Made by a program: the position numbers and the translations under genes
Source of the DNA: an uncultured bacterium
Lineage (GTDB): Bacteria > Cyanobacteriota > Vampirovibrionia > Gastranaerophilales > Gastranaerophilaceae
Assembly (NCBI GenBank): GCA_900553205.1
Contig: USCK01000051.1
Coordinates: 1 to 11,453 of the forward strand
Reading direction: 5' to 3'
Length of the DNA stretch: 11,453 nt
Shown here: piece after piece, positions 1 through 7,206 of the stretch
How the letters are laid out: each line of letters opens with the position of its first letter
How positions within the stretch are numbered: position 1 is the first letter of the stretch
Notes under the pieces: generated by a model
Told to the model about the DNA's origin: nothing
The model's input: only the letters and a program-made list of their open reading frames with translations
Database searches by the model: none

Positions 1-58
1 CTATTTTTATGCTTTATAGGCTACCGGAAAGTGAACGGGTATGCTCCGGAATATGTAT
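1..58. other. Sequence unrelated to the acetyltransferase fold at the 3' end of the last gene
   Basis: On the minus strand the hexapeptide-repeat coding pattern stops at about position 58. The sequence beyond it codes for no further hexapeptide in any of the three minus-strand frames, and all three reach a stop before the edge. The composition also changes: TTCCGG occurs twice on the minus strand (in 45-50 and 24-29), giving a small GC-rich island, and CCGGA/TCCGG at 24-28 and 45-49 forms a short inverted repeat. This could be the end of an inserted element, a recombination junction or a diverged gene end. Only 58 bases are visible, so its identity is open. Confidence 0.4.
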
Positions 59-495
59 ATATTCACTTTACCGATGATTTTTGCTCCTGCGCAGATTACA
101 ACATTATTTCCTATGATAGGTGTACCTCCTTTAGGTCCTCTTACACTTCCAATGGTTACTCCTTGAAATATTGTACAATTACTTCCAATAACACAATTTC
201 TATTGATGACAATACATGAAAAATGAGAAAAACATAATCCCTTTCCAATTTTAGTCCCAAATGGTAATTGGATACCAGTTAAATATTGATTATGTTTATG
301 TATTAATAATACGAATATATATAAAATCCTGTAAATAAATCCCTTATGAGATTGTAGGTAACTACCAATCCTGAACCAGAATGTTATTTTGAAGGATGCA
401 TTGTTAATAAGATATTTTATGCTGTTCCATTTATTAATATTCCCTAATCTATTTAAATCACTTTTGATTAATATTTTAGTTTCGTTCCATTTCAT
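7..495 (-). CDS. Serine-acetyltransferase-like hexapeptide O-acetyltransferase with aberrant C-terminus
   Basis: This is a 162-residue protein of the left-handed beta-helix acyltransferase superfamily, in the branch of serine-acetyltransferase-like proteins common in polysaccharide loci. Such enzymes use acetyl-CoA to acetylate a sugar hydroxyl or amine. The N-terminal helical part contains IKSDLNRLG (10-18) and FWFRIGSYL (39-47), typical of this branch. Hexapeptide turns follow: GTKIGKG, CVIGSN, TIFQGVTIGS and IIGNNVVICAGAKIIGKV (to about 144). The start at 495 is chosen because its ATG overlaps the TGA of the upstream gene (ATGA); in-frame ATGs at 504 and 522 would add 3 or 9 residues. After KVNI the protein changes to YIFRSIPVHFPVAYKA, which lacks the expected final turns and the usual VxxxxPAK ending, so about 30-40 residues are missing. 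It may be inactive. Confidence 0.75.
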   Translation of the reverse strand: MKWNETKILIKSDLNRLGNINKWNSIKYLINNASFKITFWFRIGSYLQSHKGFIYRILYIFVLLIHKHNQYLTGIQLPFGTKIGKGLCFSHFSCIVINRNCVIGSNCTIFQGVTIGSVRGPKGGTPIIGNNVVICAGAKIIGKVNIYIFRSIPVHFPVAYKA

Positions 496-1313
496 TTTAT
501 CCATAATTGGGGTATGATGCATCTAAGATAAATAGTGAAGTAGTGGAAAATAGCCGTATATAGTCCAATATGTCTTTTTTCTAAATGAAAAGTTTCTTTT
601 GGTGGCATACCGTTAGGATGATGTAATATTTTCCAACGTTGTTTGAAATTGACTTCAGGATTACACCATTTATCCAAACTTTCGTGTTGTTCGCATTCTC
701 CTAAAAAATACCCAGCTTGAAACATCTCAATTCCTGCTTTATTGGCGCGTAGTCCATAATCAAAATCCCCTTTACTATGTGTAAAGAAATAATCCAAATT
801 ACCTAATTTCTGGAATACATAACGTGGTATTAATACGATATTTCCATTAAAGTGGTGTATTGGAGTTAAGATTCCGTTAGGTATAGGTATTTTCCCATCG
901 GAGAGTCTTCCACCATATGTTGCGAATTGTTTACTCGCAGATTGAGTTGCTCCAACAATAATGGCCTTATTTTTTTTGTTCAATGCAGCTTGTAAGAGGG
1001 TTGAAAGCATATTGGGATACACAAATGTATCATCATTTAGCCATAAGTAGAAATCATAATCTTTTTTAGCGGCTTCTTGCCAAGCTGTATACATACCTCT
1101 ATTCCAAAAAAGATTCCCATTTCCATGTATAATATGTACTTGTGGAAACTGTTGACTTATAGCTTTTGGAGTACCGTCAGTACAGCCGTCATCAGTAAGA
1201 TATATGTCTGTTTTATATCCTTGTAGAGGTAACTGAATATTTAAATGTTGAAGACATTTTACAGTTTTTTCTTTGCGATTAAAAACAGTGAGTAAGATTG
1301 CTATTGTTTGCAT
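492..1313 (-). CDS. Family 2 glycosyltransferase (rhamnosyltransferase-like)
   Basis: This 273-residue GT-A-fold enzyme should transfer a nucleotide-activated sugar to the lipid-linked repeat unit at the cytoplasmic face of the inner membrane. The sequence shows an N-terminal strand AILLTVFNR (5-13), the nucleotide-binding segment DDGCTDGT (41-48), WNRGMYTAW (70-78), the metal-binding DXD-type site WLNDDTF (91-97), FNGNIVLIPR (155-164) and a distal acidic acceptor/catalytic segment GDFDYGLRANKAG (182-194). The last features resemble the WbbL/rhamnosyltransferase-like branch of GT2, but donor sugar cannot be read from sequence. A hydrophobic C-terminal segment (about 250-269) may hold it to the membrane. 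It starts one base after the upstream acetyltransferase and overlaps the next gene by ATGA, so translation is probably coupled. Confidence 0.88.
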   Translation of the reverse strand: MQTIAILLTVFNRKEKTVKCLQHLNIQLPLQGYKTDIYLTDDGCTDGTPKAISQQFPQVHIIHGNGNLFWNRGMYTAWQEAAKKDYDFYLWLNDDTFVYPNMLSTLLQAALNKKNKAIIVGATQSASKQFATYGGRLSDGKIPIPNGILTPIHHFNGNIVLIPRYVFQKLGNLDYFFTHSKGDFDYGLRANKAGIEMFQAGYFLGECEQHESLDKWCNPEVNFKQRWKILHHPNGMPPKETFHLEKRHIGLYTAIFHYFTIYLRCIIPQLWIK

Positions 1314-1314
1314 A

Positions 1315-1923
1315 TTATATGTTACGAATAAATTTGGCAGGATTTCCCGCCCATATTTGATTGTCAGGAATCGATTTGGTTACTACGGATCCAGCTCCAA
1401 TAATAGAATTTTTTCCTATGGTAACTCCTTTTAAAATAATAGAATGGGCACCTATGAATGCATTTTCTTTTATGACTACAGGTTTTTCTATGCGGTATGT
1501 TATATCTTTTTTACTTTTGCGTACTTCAGAATTTAGTGAATGAAAATCAGTATCATATATAGAAACTCCTCCACCAATTTTTACATAATCATGGATAATA
1601 ATAGATTTATGGCAAATTAAAGCAGTTTGTGAGATTCCAACATTTTCTCCTATTATTAATTGAGCATTTCTATCTACGAATAGAGTACATTTTCGAAAAC
1701 TTCCTATGGGATTTCCTTTTATACCATTATTCATAGAAAAATTTTTTCCTATAATACATGTTCCTTTATTTGCAACCATAACATATGGTACTCCTACAGT
1801 TTTGAATGTATTGTATTTTACGTTATTTCCTGAGAAGTGGAAAATTGTTATTTGTTTACAAAGAAAAATGTATACAGTATTAAAAAAATACCGTAAAGCT
1901 TTATATAAAAAATTACAATTCAT
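1315..1923 (-). CDS. Hexapeptide-repeat O-acetyltransferase (WbbJ/maltose acetyltransferase-like)
   Basis: This 202-residue left-handed beta-helix acetyltransferase probably O-acetylates one sugar of the repeat unit using acetyl-CoA. Isoleucine-rich hexapeptides run from about residue 55 to 182 (CIIGKN, LIIGENVGIS, YVKIGGGVSI, AFIGAHSIILKGVTIGKNSIIGAGSVV). The helix is interrupted by the loop containing YDTDFHSL (123-130), whose His128 sits where the catalytic histidine of this superfamily lies. The protein ends with the classic PDNQIWAGNPAKFIRNI closing segment, so unlike the gene at the left edge this copy is complete. It begins inside the last codons of the glycosyltransferase upstream (11-base overlap) and is followed after one base by another glycosyltransferase. 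The acceptor sugar is unknown. Confidence 0.88.
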   Translation of the reverse strand: MNCNFLYKALRYFFNTVYIFLCKQITIFHFSGNNVKYNTFKTVGVPYVMVANKGTCIIGKNFSMNNGIKGNPIGSFRKCTLFVDRNAQLIIGENVGISQTALICHKSIIIHDYVKIGGGVSIYDTDFHSLNSEVRKSKKDITYRIEKPVVIKENAFIGAHSIILKGVTIGKNSIIGAGSVVTKSIPDNQIWAGNPAKFIRNI

Positions 1924-3157
1924 GTAGTATTGATTTGTAGATATCTAATTGTGTCTTTAATACTAATTGAGGATCATTTTCACTTAATCTTCTTTCTCTT
2001 GCATTTTTAGATATCCGTTCAGCTAATGTTTGGTCTTTTATTAATTGGGATATATAGGATGCTGCATTTCTATAATCAAGTGAATTATAAAAAAGAGTTT
2101 CTTTTTCATGTGTTGCTAGCTCAGGCATTGCTCCTGTGTATGATGTAACTGTAGGTGTTCCGATAATCATTGCCTCTGCAAAGGCCAAACAGTATGTCTC
2201 AATAAAAGAGGGGACGACACATACGCTACAAGTTTGTAGTTCTTTTATGATACTATACTCATCCAAACTTCCCAACATGACAACATTTGATTGCAGATTA
2301 TATTTTTTTATGAGTTTTTCTAAGAATATAGAATAGCCATCTTTAAATTTATTGCCAACCATTATATTCCCTGCTAAATGTAATTTTATCTCAGGATATT
2401 CTTTTTTTAGTATTGCTATACTTTTAAGTAATACATGTATTCCTTTATAAGATACCGCCGCTGCACATGAAGAAAAAATTATAGGTGAGTTTGTCTTCTT
2501 ATAACTCCAAGGATTAGCGGTATAGAAATTATTCCGAAGTAAGATACGAGTATGGTAATAATGGGCTGTAGAATTCACTTGTTGAAGTAAGTTTTCAACC
2601 CATTGTGATTGAACTGATATGTGTTCAAATTTTTTTATATAAGAAAGTTCTGCTTGTCCACGCTTAAAGAAAACTTGCTGTTTGGAGAATAGATTTCTCC
2701 AGGGCATTAAAATCTCTTTTAAATTAATTGTTTTAAGGATTTCTTTTATTGTAAGTCCTCCCATGAAGAAATCAGTATAGGCATATAGAAGACCCTGAAT
2801 ATCAATTAAAGTTTTAACTTTAATAAATCCTTGAACATATATTGATGCCCAAAACATTTCAGTTCCCCAAATGTGTACTAAATCCGGTTTCTCTTTTTCT
2901 ATTATGTTTTGAATTTCTAGGCATCTTTTGTGTGTTGCAGTTTGCCCATGCGACTTTTGTTTTATTTGCGGCAATATCCATTGTTTAATACCTTTGTATT
3001 CTGTATAAAATATTTGTTGTACGTTTCCAACTGATATGTTAAGTATTGTGATTTGATTAGATTGTTGTAATTTCTCAGCAAGTGGTTGTAACCAACTTCC
3101 TCCTGTTATAGCCTGATCTGAAAAGCTTAGATTACACAGCCAAAGAACTTTTTTCAT
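1913..3157 (-). CDS. Family 4 (GT-B fold) glycosyltransferase
   Basis: This 414-residue retaining GT-B glycosyltransferase has the usual length for GT4. The N-terminal acceptor domain opens with KKVLWLCNL and carries the early glycine segment ITGGSWLQPLAEKL (17-30). PDLVHIWGTE (91-100) is the typical end of a Rossmann strand in this domain. The C-terminal donor domain starts near 225 and contains the phosphate-binding region SYKGIHVLLKSI (236-247), LHLAGN, VVMLGSL and the signature PSFIETYCLAFAEAMIIGTPTV (316-337), in which Glu320 and Glu328 form the E-X7-E motif. The next segment, TGAMPELA, also fits. No signal peptide is seen, so it acts on the cytoplasmic side. It starts 5 bases after the Wzy gene and overlaps the following acetyltransferase by 11 bases. 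The donor and linkage cannot be predicted. Confidence 0.93.
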   Translation of the reverse strand: MKKVLWLCNLSFSDQAITGGSWLQPLAEKLQQSNQITILNISVGNVQQIFYTEYKGIKQWILPQIKQKSHGQTATHKRCLEIQNIIEKEKPDLVHIWGTEMFWASIYVQGFIKVKTLIDIQGLLYAYTDFFMGGLTIKEILKTINLKEILMPWRNLFSKQQVFFKRGQAELSYIKKFEHISVQSQWVENLLQQVNSTAHYYHTRILLRNNFYTANPWSYKKTNSPIIFSSCAAAVSYKGIHVLLKSIAILKKEYPEIKLHLAGNIMVGNKFKDGYSIFLEKLIKKYNLQSNVVMLGSLDEYSIIKELQTCSVCVVPSFIETYCLAFAEAMIIGTPTVTSYTGAMPELATHEKETLFYNSLDYRNAASYISQLIKDQTLAERISKNARERRLSENDPQLVLKTQLDIYKSILHEL

Positions 3158-3162
3158 GTTTA

Positions 3163-4335
3163 TTAAAATCTAGAACACCATAACTTTAAATTATTTTCTC
3201 CCGTCTCTCTTATTGATTTAGATAGGCATATTCCCATAAAAGTATAAAGTAGAATATTGCTCATCCACCAGCTTGAGGGCTCGTCGAAAAATGAAGTAGC
3301 CCATCTAAAAATTATAAATAATCCTATTAGTTTAAGCATAAAGTTTCGTGATTTAAAAATTGCATAATACGAAGATACCCAAAATAACATTGAAAAAAAT
3401 AATGTGCCAATGATACCACCGCATAAAAAGGAATCTAATAACCCAGATTCGCTTCCGTATCGTCCTTTTTGGTCAAGTTCTTTTATACCGGTTTGCTCAT
3501 TTTCCTCATTTATTATATATGAGCCTATAGCTGAATTTCCTATTAAAATGTTTCCGTTTGAGTAAACAGACTTGTAGATACCTCTGTATAAGAAACTTCT
3601 AGTATCTACCGTTAGACTTTCTCCACTTTCTTTTGTTGTAACATTTTTAGAATAATATGAATTTATATCAAAAATGTTGAAGGTCCCATTGATTCCTAAG
3701 TATAAAAATGTGAGTGGGGTAATTAGGAGAATGAAGAATAATAATTTGATTGTTTTTATTGTTATATTATGAAAATAAAGGTTTAGATAATATAATCCTG
3801 CTATTGCTGTTGCAAATATTATTCTAATGACATATCCTCTTGAACTCATAAAAGTAACGATAGAGTAAATTATGATAATGCCAATTTTTATTTTGTTCCT
3901 TTTATTTAAATATGGTAAAAGTATAATTAGGAAAAAAAATAAGTGGAAAATAGGGGTTGTAAAGATATATAGAGAATATACAATAGGAATCCACCATATT
4001 TTTAAAGCGAAGGTAGATATTTTCTGAATAATTTGTAGTTTATATGGGTAAAATATTAAAAGCGGTAATAATAACCAAAAAAATCTATTCAATAGTATTT
4101 TGGAATCCCAGTAGTCGTTGATGCTGATTATGCCTCTAAATATTGTTACAAATGAATATATAATATTTAGCAATATTAGTTGTTTGGCATTAATTCCCTT
4201 TGTAGAATAATGTTTAAAAGTTATGTAAAATATAATAGTCAAAACCAAATAATACAAGATTGTAGATTGTATTATTCCAAAGGTTAATATTTGTAGTCCA
4301 ATTAATGAGTAGTAAAAGTATTTTATATGTGTCAT
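3163..4335 (-). CDS. wzy: Wzy-type polysaccharide polymerase (O-antigen polymerase/ligase-like membrane protein)
   Basis: This 390-residue integral membrane protein has about ten hydrophobic segments, the topology expected of Wzy polymerases, which join flipped lipid-linked repeat units in the periplasm. Beyond hydrophobicity it shows SRG (165-167) after a membrane segment, a large polar loop at about 214-297 containing DTRSFLYR (244-251), and GSESGLLDSFLCGGIIG (294-310) leading into the next helix. That last pattern (E-G-L followed by a glycine-rich helix) recurs in the O-antigen ligase/polymerase superfamily. Wzy proteins are poorly conserved, so the call rests on topology, these motifs and context: a Wzx gene and many glycosyltransferases in one operon. 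It lies 6 bases after the pyruvyltransferase and 5 before the GT4 gene. A run of eight T on the coding strand (3932-3939) sits inside a membrane segment. Confidence 0.82.
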   Translation of the reverse strand: MTHIKYFYYSLIGLQILTFGIIQSTILYYLVLTIIFYITFKHYSTKGINAKQLILLNIIYSFVTIFRGIISINDYWDSKILLNRFFWLLLPLLIFYPYKLQIIQKISTFALKIWWIPIVYSLYIFTTPIFHLFFFLIILLPYLNKRNKIKIGIIIIYSIVTFMSSRGYVIRIIFATAIAGLYYLNLYFHNITIKTIKLLFFILLITPLTFLYLGINGTFNIFDINSYYSKNVTTKESGESLTVDTRSFLYRGIYKSVYSNGNILIGNSAIGSYIINEENEQTGIKELDQKGRYGSESGLLDSFLCGGIIGTLFFSMLFWVSSYYAIFKSRNFMLKLIGLFIIFRWATSFFDEPSSWWMSNILLYTFMGICLSKSIRETGENNLKLWCSRF

Positions 4336-4341
4336 TGAGTT

Positions 4342-5217
4342 TTATGCTTTAAAAGGACAAACAGATAATAACATTTCTAAATTAATTTGTGGACGTATCC
4401 ACTTGTTCTTGATATATTCAATTAGATTAGGACGATTTATTAGTTCTGTGTACATAGAAATCTTTACATTTCTTTTATTAACAGACAAGAAATAATCTTG
4501 AAATTTAAAATCGTAGTTTTCCTTTAGATTATTTGAAAAACTTGTCCATATGTTAGGTACTCTATATGCGTCAGAAATAATTAAGCCATGTAATGAGCTG
4601 CTGATAATGCATTGGCATTGGCATATTTGATCTATAAAATCAGTCCATTTAGAATAGTGAGATATATTAATGAACAATATCTCATCTTTTGGTATTAACG
4701 GAGGAAATGAAATTGGTGTCTTTTTTAATTCTGAATAATGACAAATAATTCCAATCTGATATTTTTTTGTTGTATTTATAGGTTGGTAAAATAAAGGGAA
4801 AAGCAGAGCTGGGTCTCCATATATTTCAGGACATTGGATGCCATTATCTAATAAACATTGTCTGGTTAGAGGCCCTCTTACGGCCAAAACCTTATAAGGT
4901 TTATTTATATTAGTGGCATAATGTAATAAACCTGCTCCCCAGATTATGGCTTTTTTATTTGAGTACCATTGTATGATACTACCTATACACAAATAATTAG
5001 TTGAGGAGATAAATGAAAACTTATAAGGAATTATTTTTTTCTTAGCAAGGATTTCTGCTAAAACAATACTAACATCATCCCCCCAATTATAACTTTTCCC
5101 TTTGTACAAAGGTGGAACTGCTACTCCTAGGAATATATGCTTTTGGAAATAATATGGTAGATATTGAATTCCCGATACTATATTTAAAAATCTATTTTTC
5201 AGTTTTTTTAGATTCAT
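4342..5217 (-). CDS. Polysaccharide pyruvyl transferase family protein
   Basis: This member of the CsaB/WcaK/ExoV-type pyruvyl transferase family (PF04230) is 291 residues from the chosen start. Such enzymes transfer pyruvate from phosphoenolpyruvate to a sugar, forming an acidic ketal. Visible landmarks are NWGDD (44-48), IIWGAGLLHY (91-100), LAVRGPLTR (111-119), EIYGDPALLFPL (131-142) and ISSSLHGLIISDAYRVP (205-221), the family's conserved S-x-H-G segment. The YGDPALL and RGPLT motifs point to the ExoV-like branch. An earlier in-frame ATG at 5298 would add 27 residues but would overlap the upstream gene by 77 bases and adds no family-like sequence. The ATG at 5217, four bases after the upstream stop, fits the spacing of the operon. 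ATGs at 5238 and 5247 are possible too. The stop is followed 6 bases later by Wzy. Confidence 0.9.
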   Translation of the reverse strand: MNLKKLKNRFLNIVSGIQYLPYYFQKHIFLGVAVPPLYKGKSYNWGDDVSIVLAEILAKKKIIPYKFSFISSTNYLCIGSIIQWYSNKKAIIWGAGLLHYATNINKPYKVLAVRGPLTRQCLLDNGIQCPEIYGDPALLFPLFYQPINTTKKYQIGIICHYSELKKTPISFPPLIPKDEILFINISHYSKWTDFIDQICQCQCIISSSLHGLIISDAYRVPNIWTSFSNNLKENYDFKFQDYFLSVNKRNVKISMYTELINRPNLIEYIKNKWIRPQINLEMLLSVCPFKA

Positions 5218-5221
5218 AATT

Positions 5222-6208
5222 TTACCAATAGCATCCATTTTCAACATTATGACTATTTTTTGATTTATTATTTTCACCTGGACGAACCCAATATTCATTT
5301 ATTAATGATAGATAGTTCAATTGGGGACATACAGTCTTCGCTTTGATGGCATATTGAGGGTTTTCCCATCTTTTTCCAATAATTCCGAATAAAAGTTGTA
5401 ACGATCCTCCTATGTGAAAGGCTTTTTTGCCAATTGATTTAATGTATGCAGCTAATGGTAAGCCATACGCTCCGCATCCTAGTAGACATATATCGAAATC
5501 GCATTGAGCAATTTGCTTTTTCATAGCATCAAATGCTTCAAACCAAGTTGAATAATATGGGCAATTACCCCCTAAGCTTTGAACTGCTTTTATCGTTTTT
5601 AGATCAAATTCAGGAAGTATATCCTTATTTTGGAATAATAATCTTCTTTTGTTGTAATATTGTGCTTCTATAAGCTCAGAGAAAGGATGGATAACTAGAA
5701 CTTTCTTCCCTTGTAGAGCTAATGTCCAAGGTGATTTAGCCCAAAATGGATCCAAGAATATCAGCCAAACTTTTAAAGCACTTTTTATGTAATTACTAAC
5801 ATAATATTCATTCGGTAACCAACTCCCTAAGATATCAATTTGGGTTGCACTGTCTAAAGTTAATTGGCAGAATCTTTCAATTAGATTTCGATCATTTGGG
5901 AAAAAACCACTCCATTCAGTTAGTTGATTTATATTTGACTGATTCCACCACCAATCTAGTGTTTCACCTTTTATGTATTTTAATATAGGTTGTTTACCTT
6001 TTTTTACACCTAAATAGTTTATTATATTTAGTAATTCTGTGCTCCCAAATCTTGATATCATACAAGGGTGCTCATCTATAAGAGTATTGTATATAATCTC
6101 AGATATTTTATCGGGATTTTCTTCCCGTATAAGTGGTGGAAGTTGAAAATCACCGATGGACTTTGAATAACACCTCTTTAATGTTTTAAGCAGAATAATA
6201 GGAGTCAT
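5222..6208 (-). CDS. Probable GT-D-fold (DUF1792-like) glycosyltransferase
   Basis: This is a 328-residue cytoplasmic protein without signal peptide or clear membrane helices. I do not recognise it with certainty. The segment PCMISRFGSTELLNI (48-62) resembles the R-[FY]-G-x-x-E region of the GT-D fold glycosyltransferases first defined from DUF1792, where an acidic DXE-type motif binds the metal-nucleotide sugar; here the usual Asp is Ser, leaving Glu58. Later segments KVLVIHPFSELIEAQY (169-184), DICLLGCGAYGLPLAAYIK (239-257) and FHIGGSLQLLFGIIGKRW (264-281) look like a Rossmann-type strand-glycine-helix pattern and the conserved C-terminal part of that family. The overlap with the upstream gene is ATGA, and it sits between a fucosyltransferase-like gene and the pyruvyltransferase, so a sugar-transfer role fits. 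An alternative is a sugar-modifying enzyme of unknown type. Confidence 0.6.
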   Translation of the reverse strand: MTPIILLKTLKRCYSKSIGDFQLPPLIREENPDKISEIIYNTLIDEHPCMISRFGSTELLNIINYLGVKKGKQPILKYIKGETLDWWWNQSNINQLTEWSGFFPNDRNLIERFCQLTLDSATQIDILGSWLPNEYYVSNYIKSALKVWLIFLDPFWAKSPWTLALQGKKVLVIHPFSELIEAQYYNKRRLLFQNKDILPEFDLKTIKAVQSLGGNCPYYSTWFEAFDAMKKQIAQCDFDICLLGCGAYGLPLAAYIKSIGKKAFHIGGSLQLLFGIIGKRWENPQYAIKAKTVCPQLNYLSLINEYWVRPGENNKSKNSHNVENGCYW

Positions 6209-7206
6209 AAGTCAGATAATGCATTTCTTAAGGATGAAACATCAAAAATACCATTATTGTCACAAAGTATCCAGTCTTTACTATCAGGGTATCCATGCCA
6301 AAAGTTTCTAGGACATATTTTTATACCATTATTAAGTAATGCTGGCTTATATGAAAAAGAACTTTTACTTGTGATTAATAGATTGGCATAAACTAAATGT
6401 AAGAATGAAGTTTGCGCATCCATATCAAAACACCAGTGTAGGTTGGCATATTGAGAGAATTCTGGATAATCTTCTGGTTTTCCTTGTGAGAAAAAATAAA
6501 TATGAATAGGCTTTTTTGGATGTATGTTTTGTATGACTTGTTTAAGAACTTTTTCAAAGTAGTTATTACTTAGATAACGCATGGTTAAATTGGGATTACT
6601 TGGGTCATCCATAATATCTCCTCTTCGTACGTGTATGGCGATATTAAAGTTTTCAGATGAATAAATTAAATTATCTGTTTTTCTAGTAGGGGAGGCATAG
6701 AATTTCCTTTTTAGGTCTTCCATAACTCTATATTGATCTTTATAGTATTGATCTTGTTCTGCAATGAAAATGATTTTTTGCCCAGCGTAAGATTGAATAA
6801 TTTTACGGATTAAATAAATTTCTTCTACATTATTCTCTCTAAATAGGGGTAGTCGACGAGTTTTATACCCTTGTTTTTTAAGTTCTGATACGGTTTTTTC
6901 ACCTTCTCCAAATCCCAAAAATTTTTCCCATTGTATATTAGGAAACGGAAGATTTGCGAATTTTAATCCGAATAGACGTGCATACCAAAATCCTGCTATC
7001 CAGTTAGCTATTTGGTGTCCAATACCTGCACCTGGATTGGGATAAGCTGCGTAATAGCTGCTGCTATTTCCTTTATTATTATTTTTATTATGAAATAAAT
7101 AATGCCAATATGCTCGGTAAATATATGGATATATCCTTTTCTTTCGGCTTGTATTGACAATAATCTGCCATATTTTTCGTTTGGCTTTCGATTGTAGGCT
7201 GTTCAT
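6205..7206 (-). CDS. Fucosyltransferase-like GT-B glycosyltransferase with HVRRGD motif
   Basis: This 333-residue enzyme belongs to the broad fucosyltransferase superfamily (GT11/GT23/GT65-like GT-B proteins). The best evidence is IAIHVRRGDI (189-198), matching the H-x-R-R-G-D motif that binds the GDP-sugar in alpha-1,2, alpha-1,6 and O-fucosyltransferases. It also has NPGAGIGHQIANW (57-69), equivalent to the N-terminal glycine loop, and a C-terminal region SFLHLVYANLLITSKSSFSY (267-286) of the type that follows in this superfamily (aspartate/serine-rich donor-site segment). The glycine loop differs from the GLGNQ form of classical bacterial GT11, so it is probably a different subfamily and fucose as donor is not certain. 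The N-terminal 45 residues are basic and may contact the membrane. ATGA overlaps bind it to the genes on both sides. No GDP-fucose synthesis genes are in the window. Confidence 0.75.
   Translation of the reverse strand: MNSLQSKAKRKIWQIIVNTSRKKRIYPYIYRAYWHYLFHNKNNNKGNSSSYYAAYPNPGAGIGHQIANWIAGFWYARLFGLKFANLPFPNIQWEKFLGFGEGEKTVSELKKQGYKTRRLPLFRENNVEEIYLIRKIIQSYAGQKIIFIAEQDQYYKDQYRVMEDLKRKFYASPTRKTDNLIYSSENFNIAIHVRRGDIMDDPSNPNLTMRYLSNNYFEKVLKQVIQNIHPKKPIHIYFFSQGKPEDYPEFSQYANLHWCFDMDAQTSFLHLVYANLLITSKSSFSYKPALLNNGIKICPRNFWHGYPDSKDWILCDNNGIFDVSSLRNALSDL

Noticed and set aside
31..219. Plus-strand open frame of 62 codons
   Set aside because: It lies opposite the acetyltransferase gene, has no family-like sequence and no leader; it is a shadow of the minus-strand coding pattern.
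1361..2336. Plus-strand open frames at 1361-1543, 1706-1927 and 2136-2336
   Set aside because: They are antisense to the well-supported hexapeptide acetyltransferase and GT4 genes, and their translations are low-complexity mirror products.
4600..4640. Cys-x-Cys-x-Cys cluster (QICQCQC) in the pyruvyltransferase as a metal site
   Set aside because: It sits directly before the conserved ISSSLHG strand in a position usually hydrophobic in the family; no partner ligands are apparent, so it is likely incidental.
5218..5298. Longer start for the pyruvyltransferase at 5298
   Set aside because: It would give a 77-base overlap with the upstream gene, unlike all other junctions, and the added 27 residues contain no family feature.
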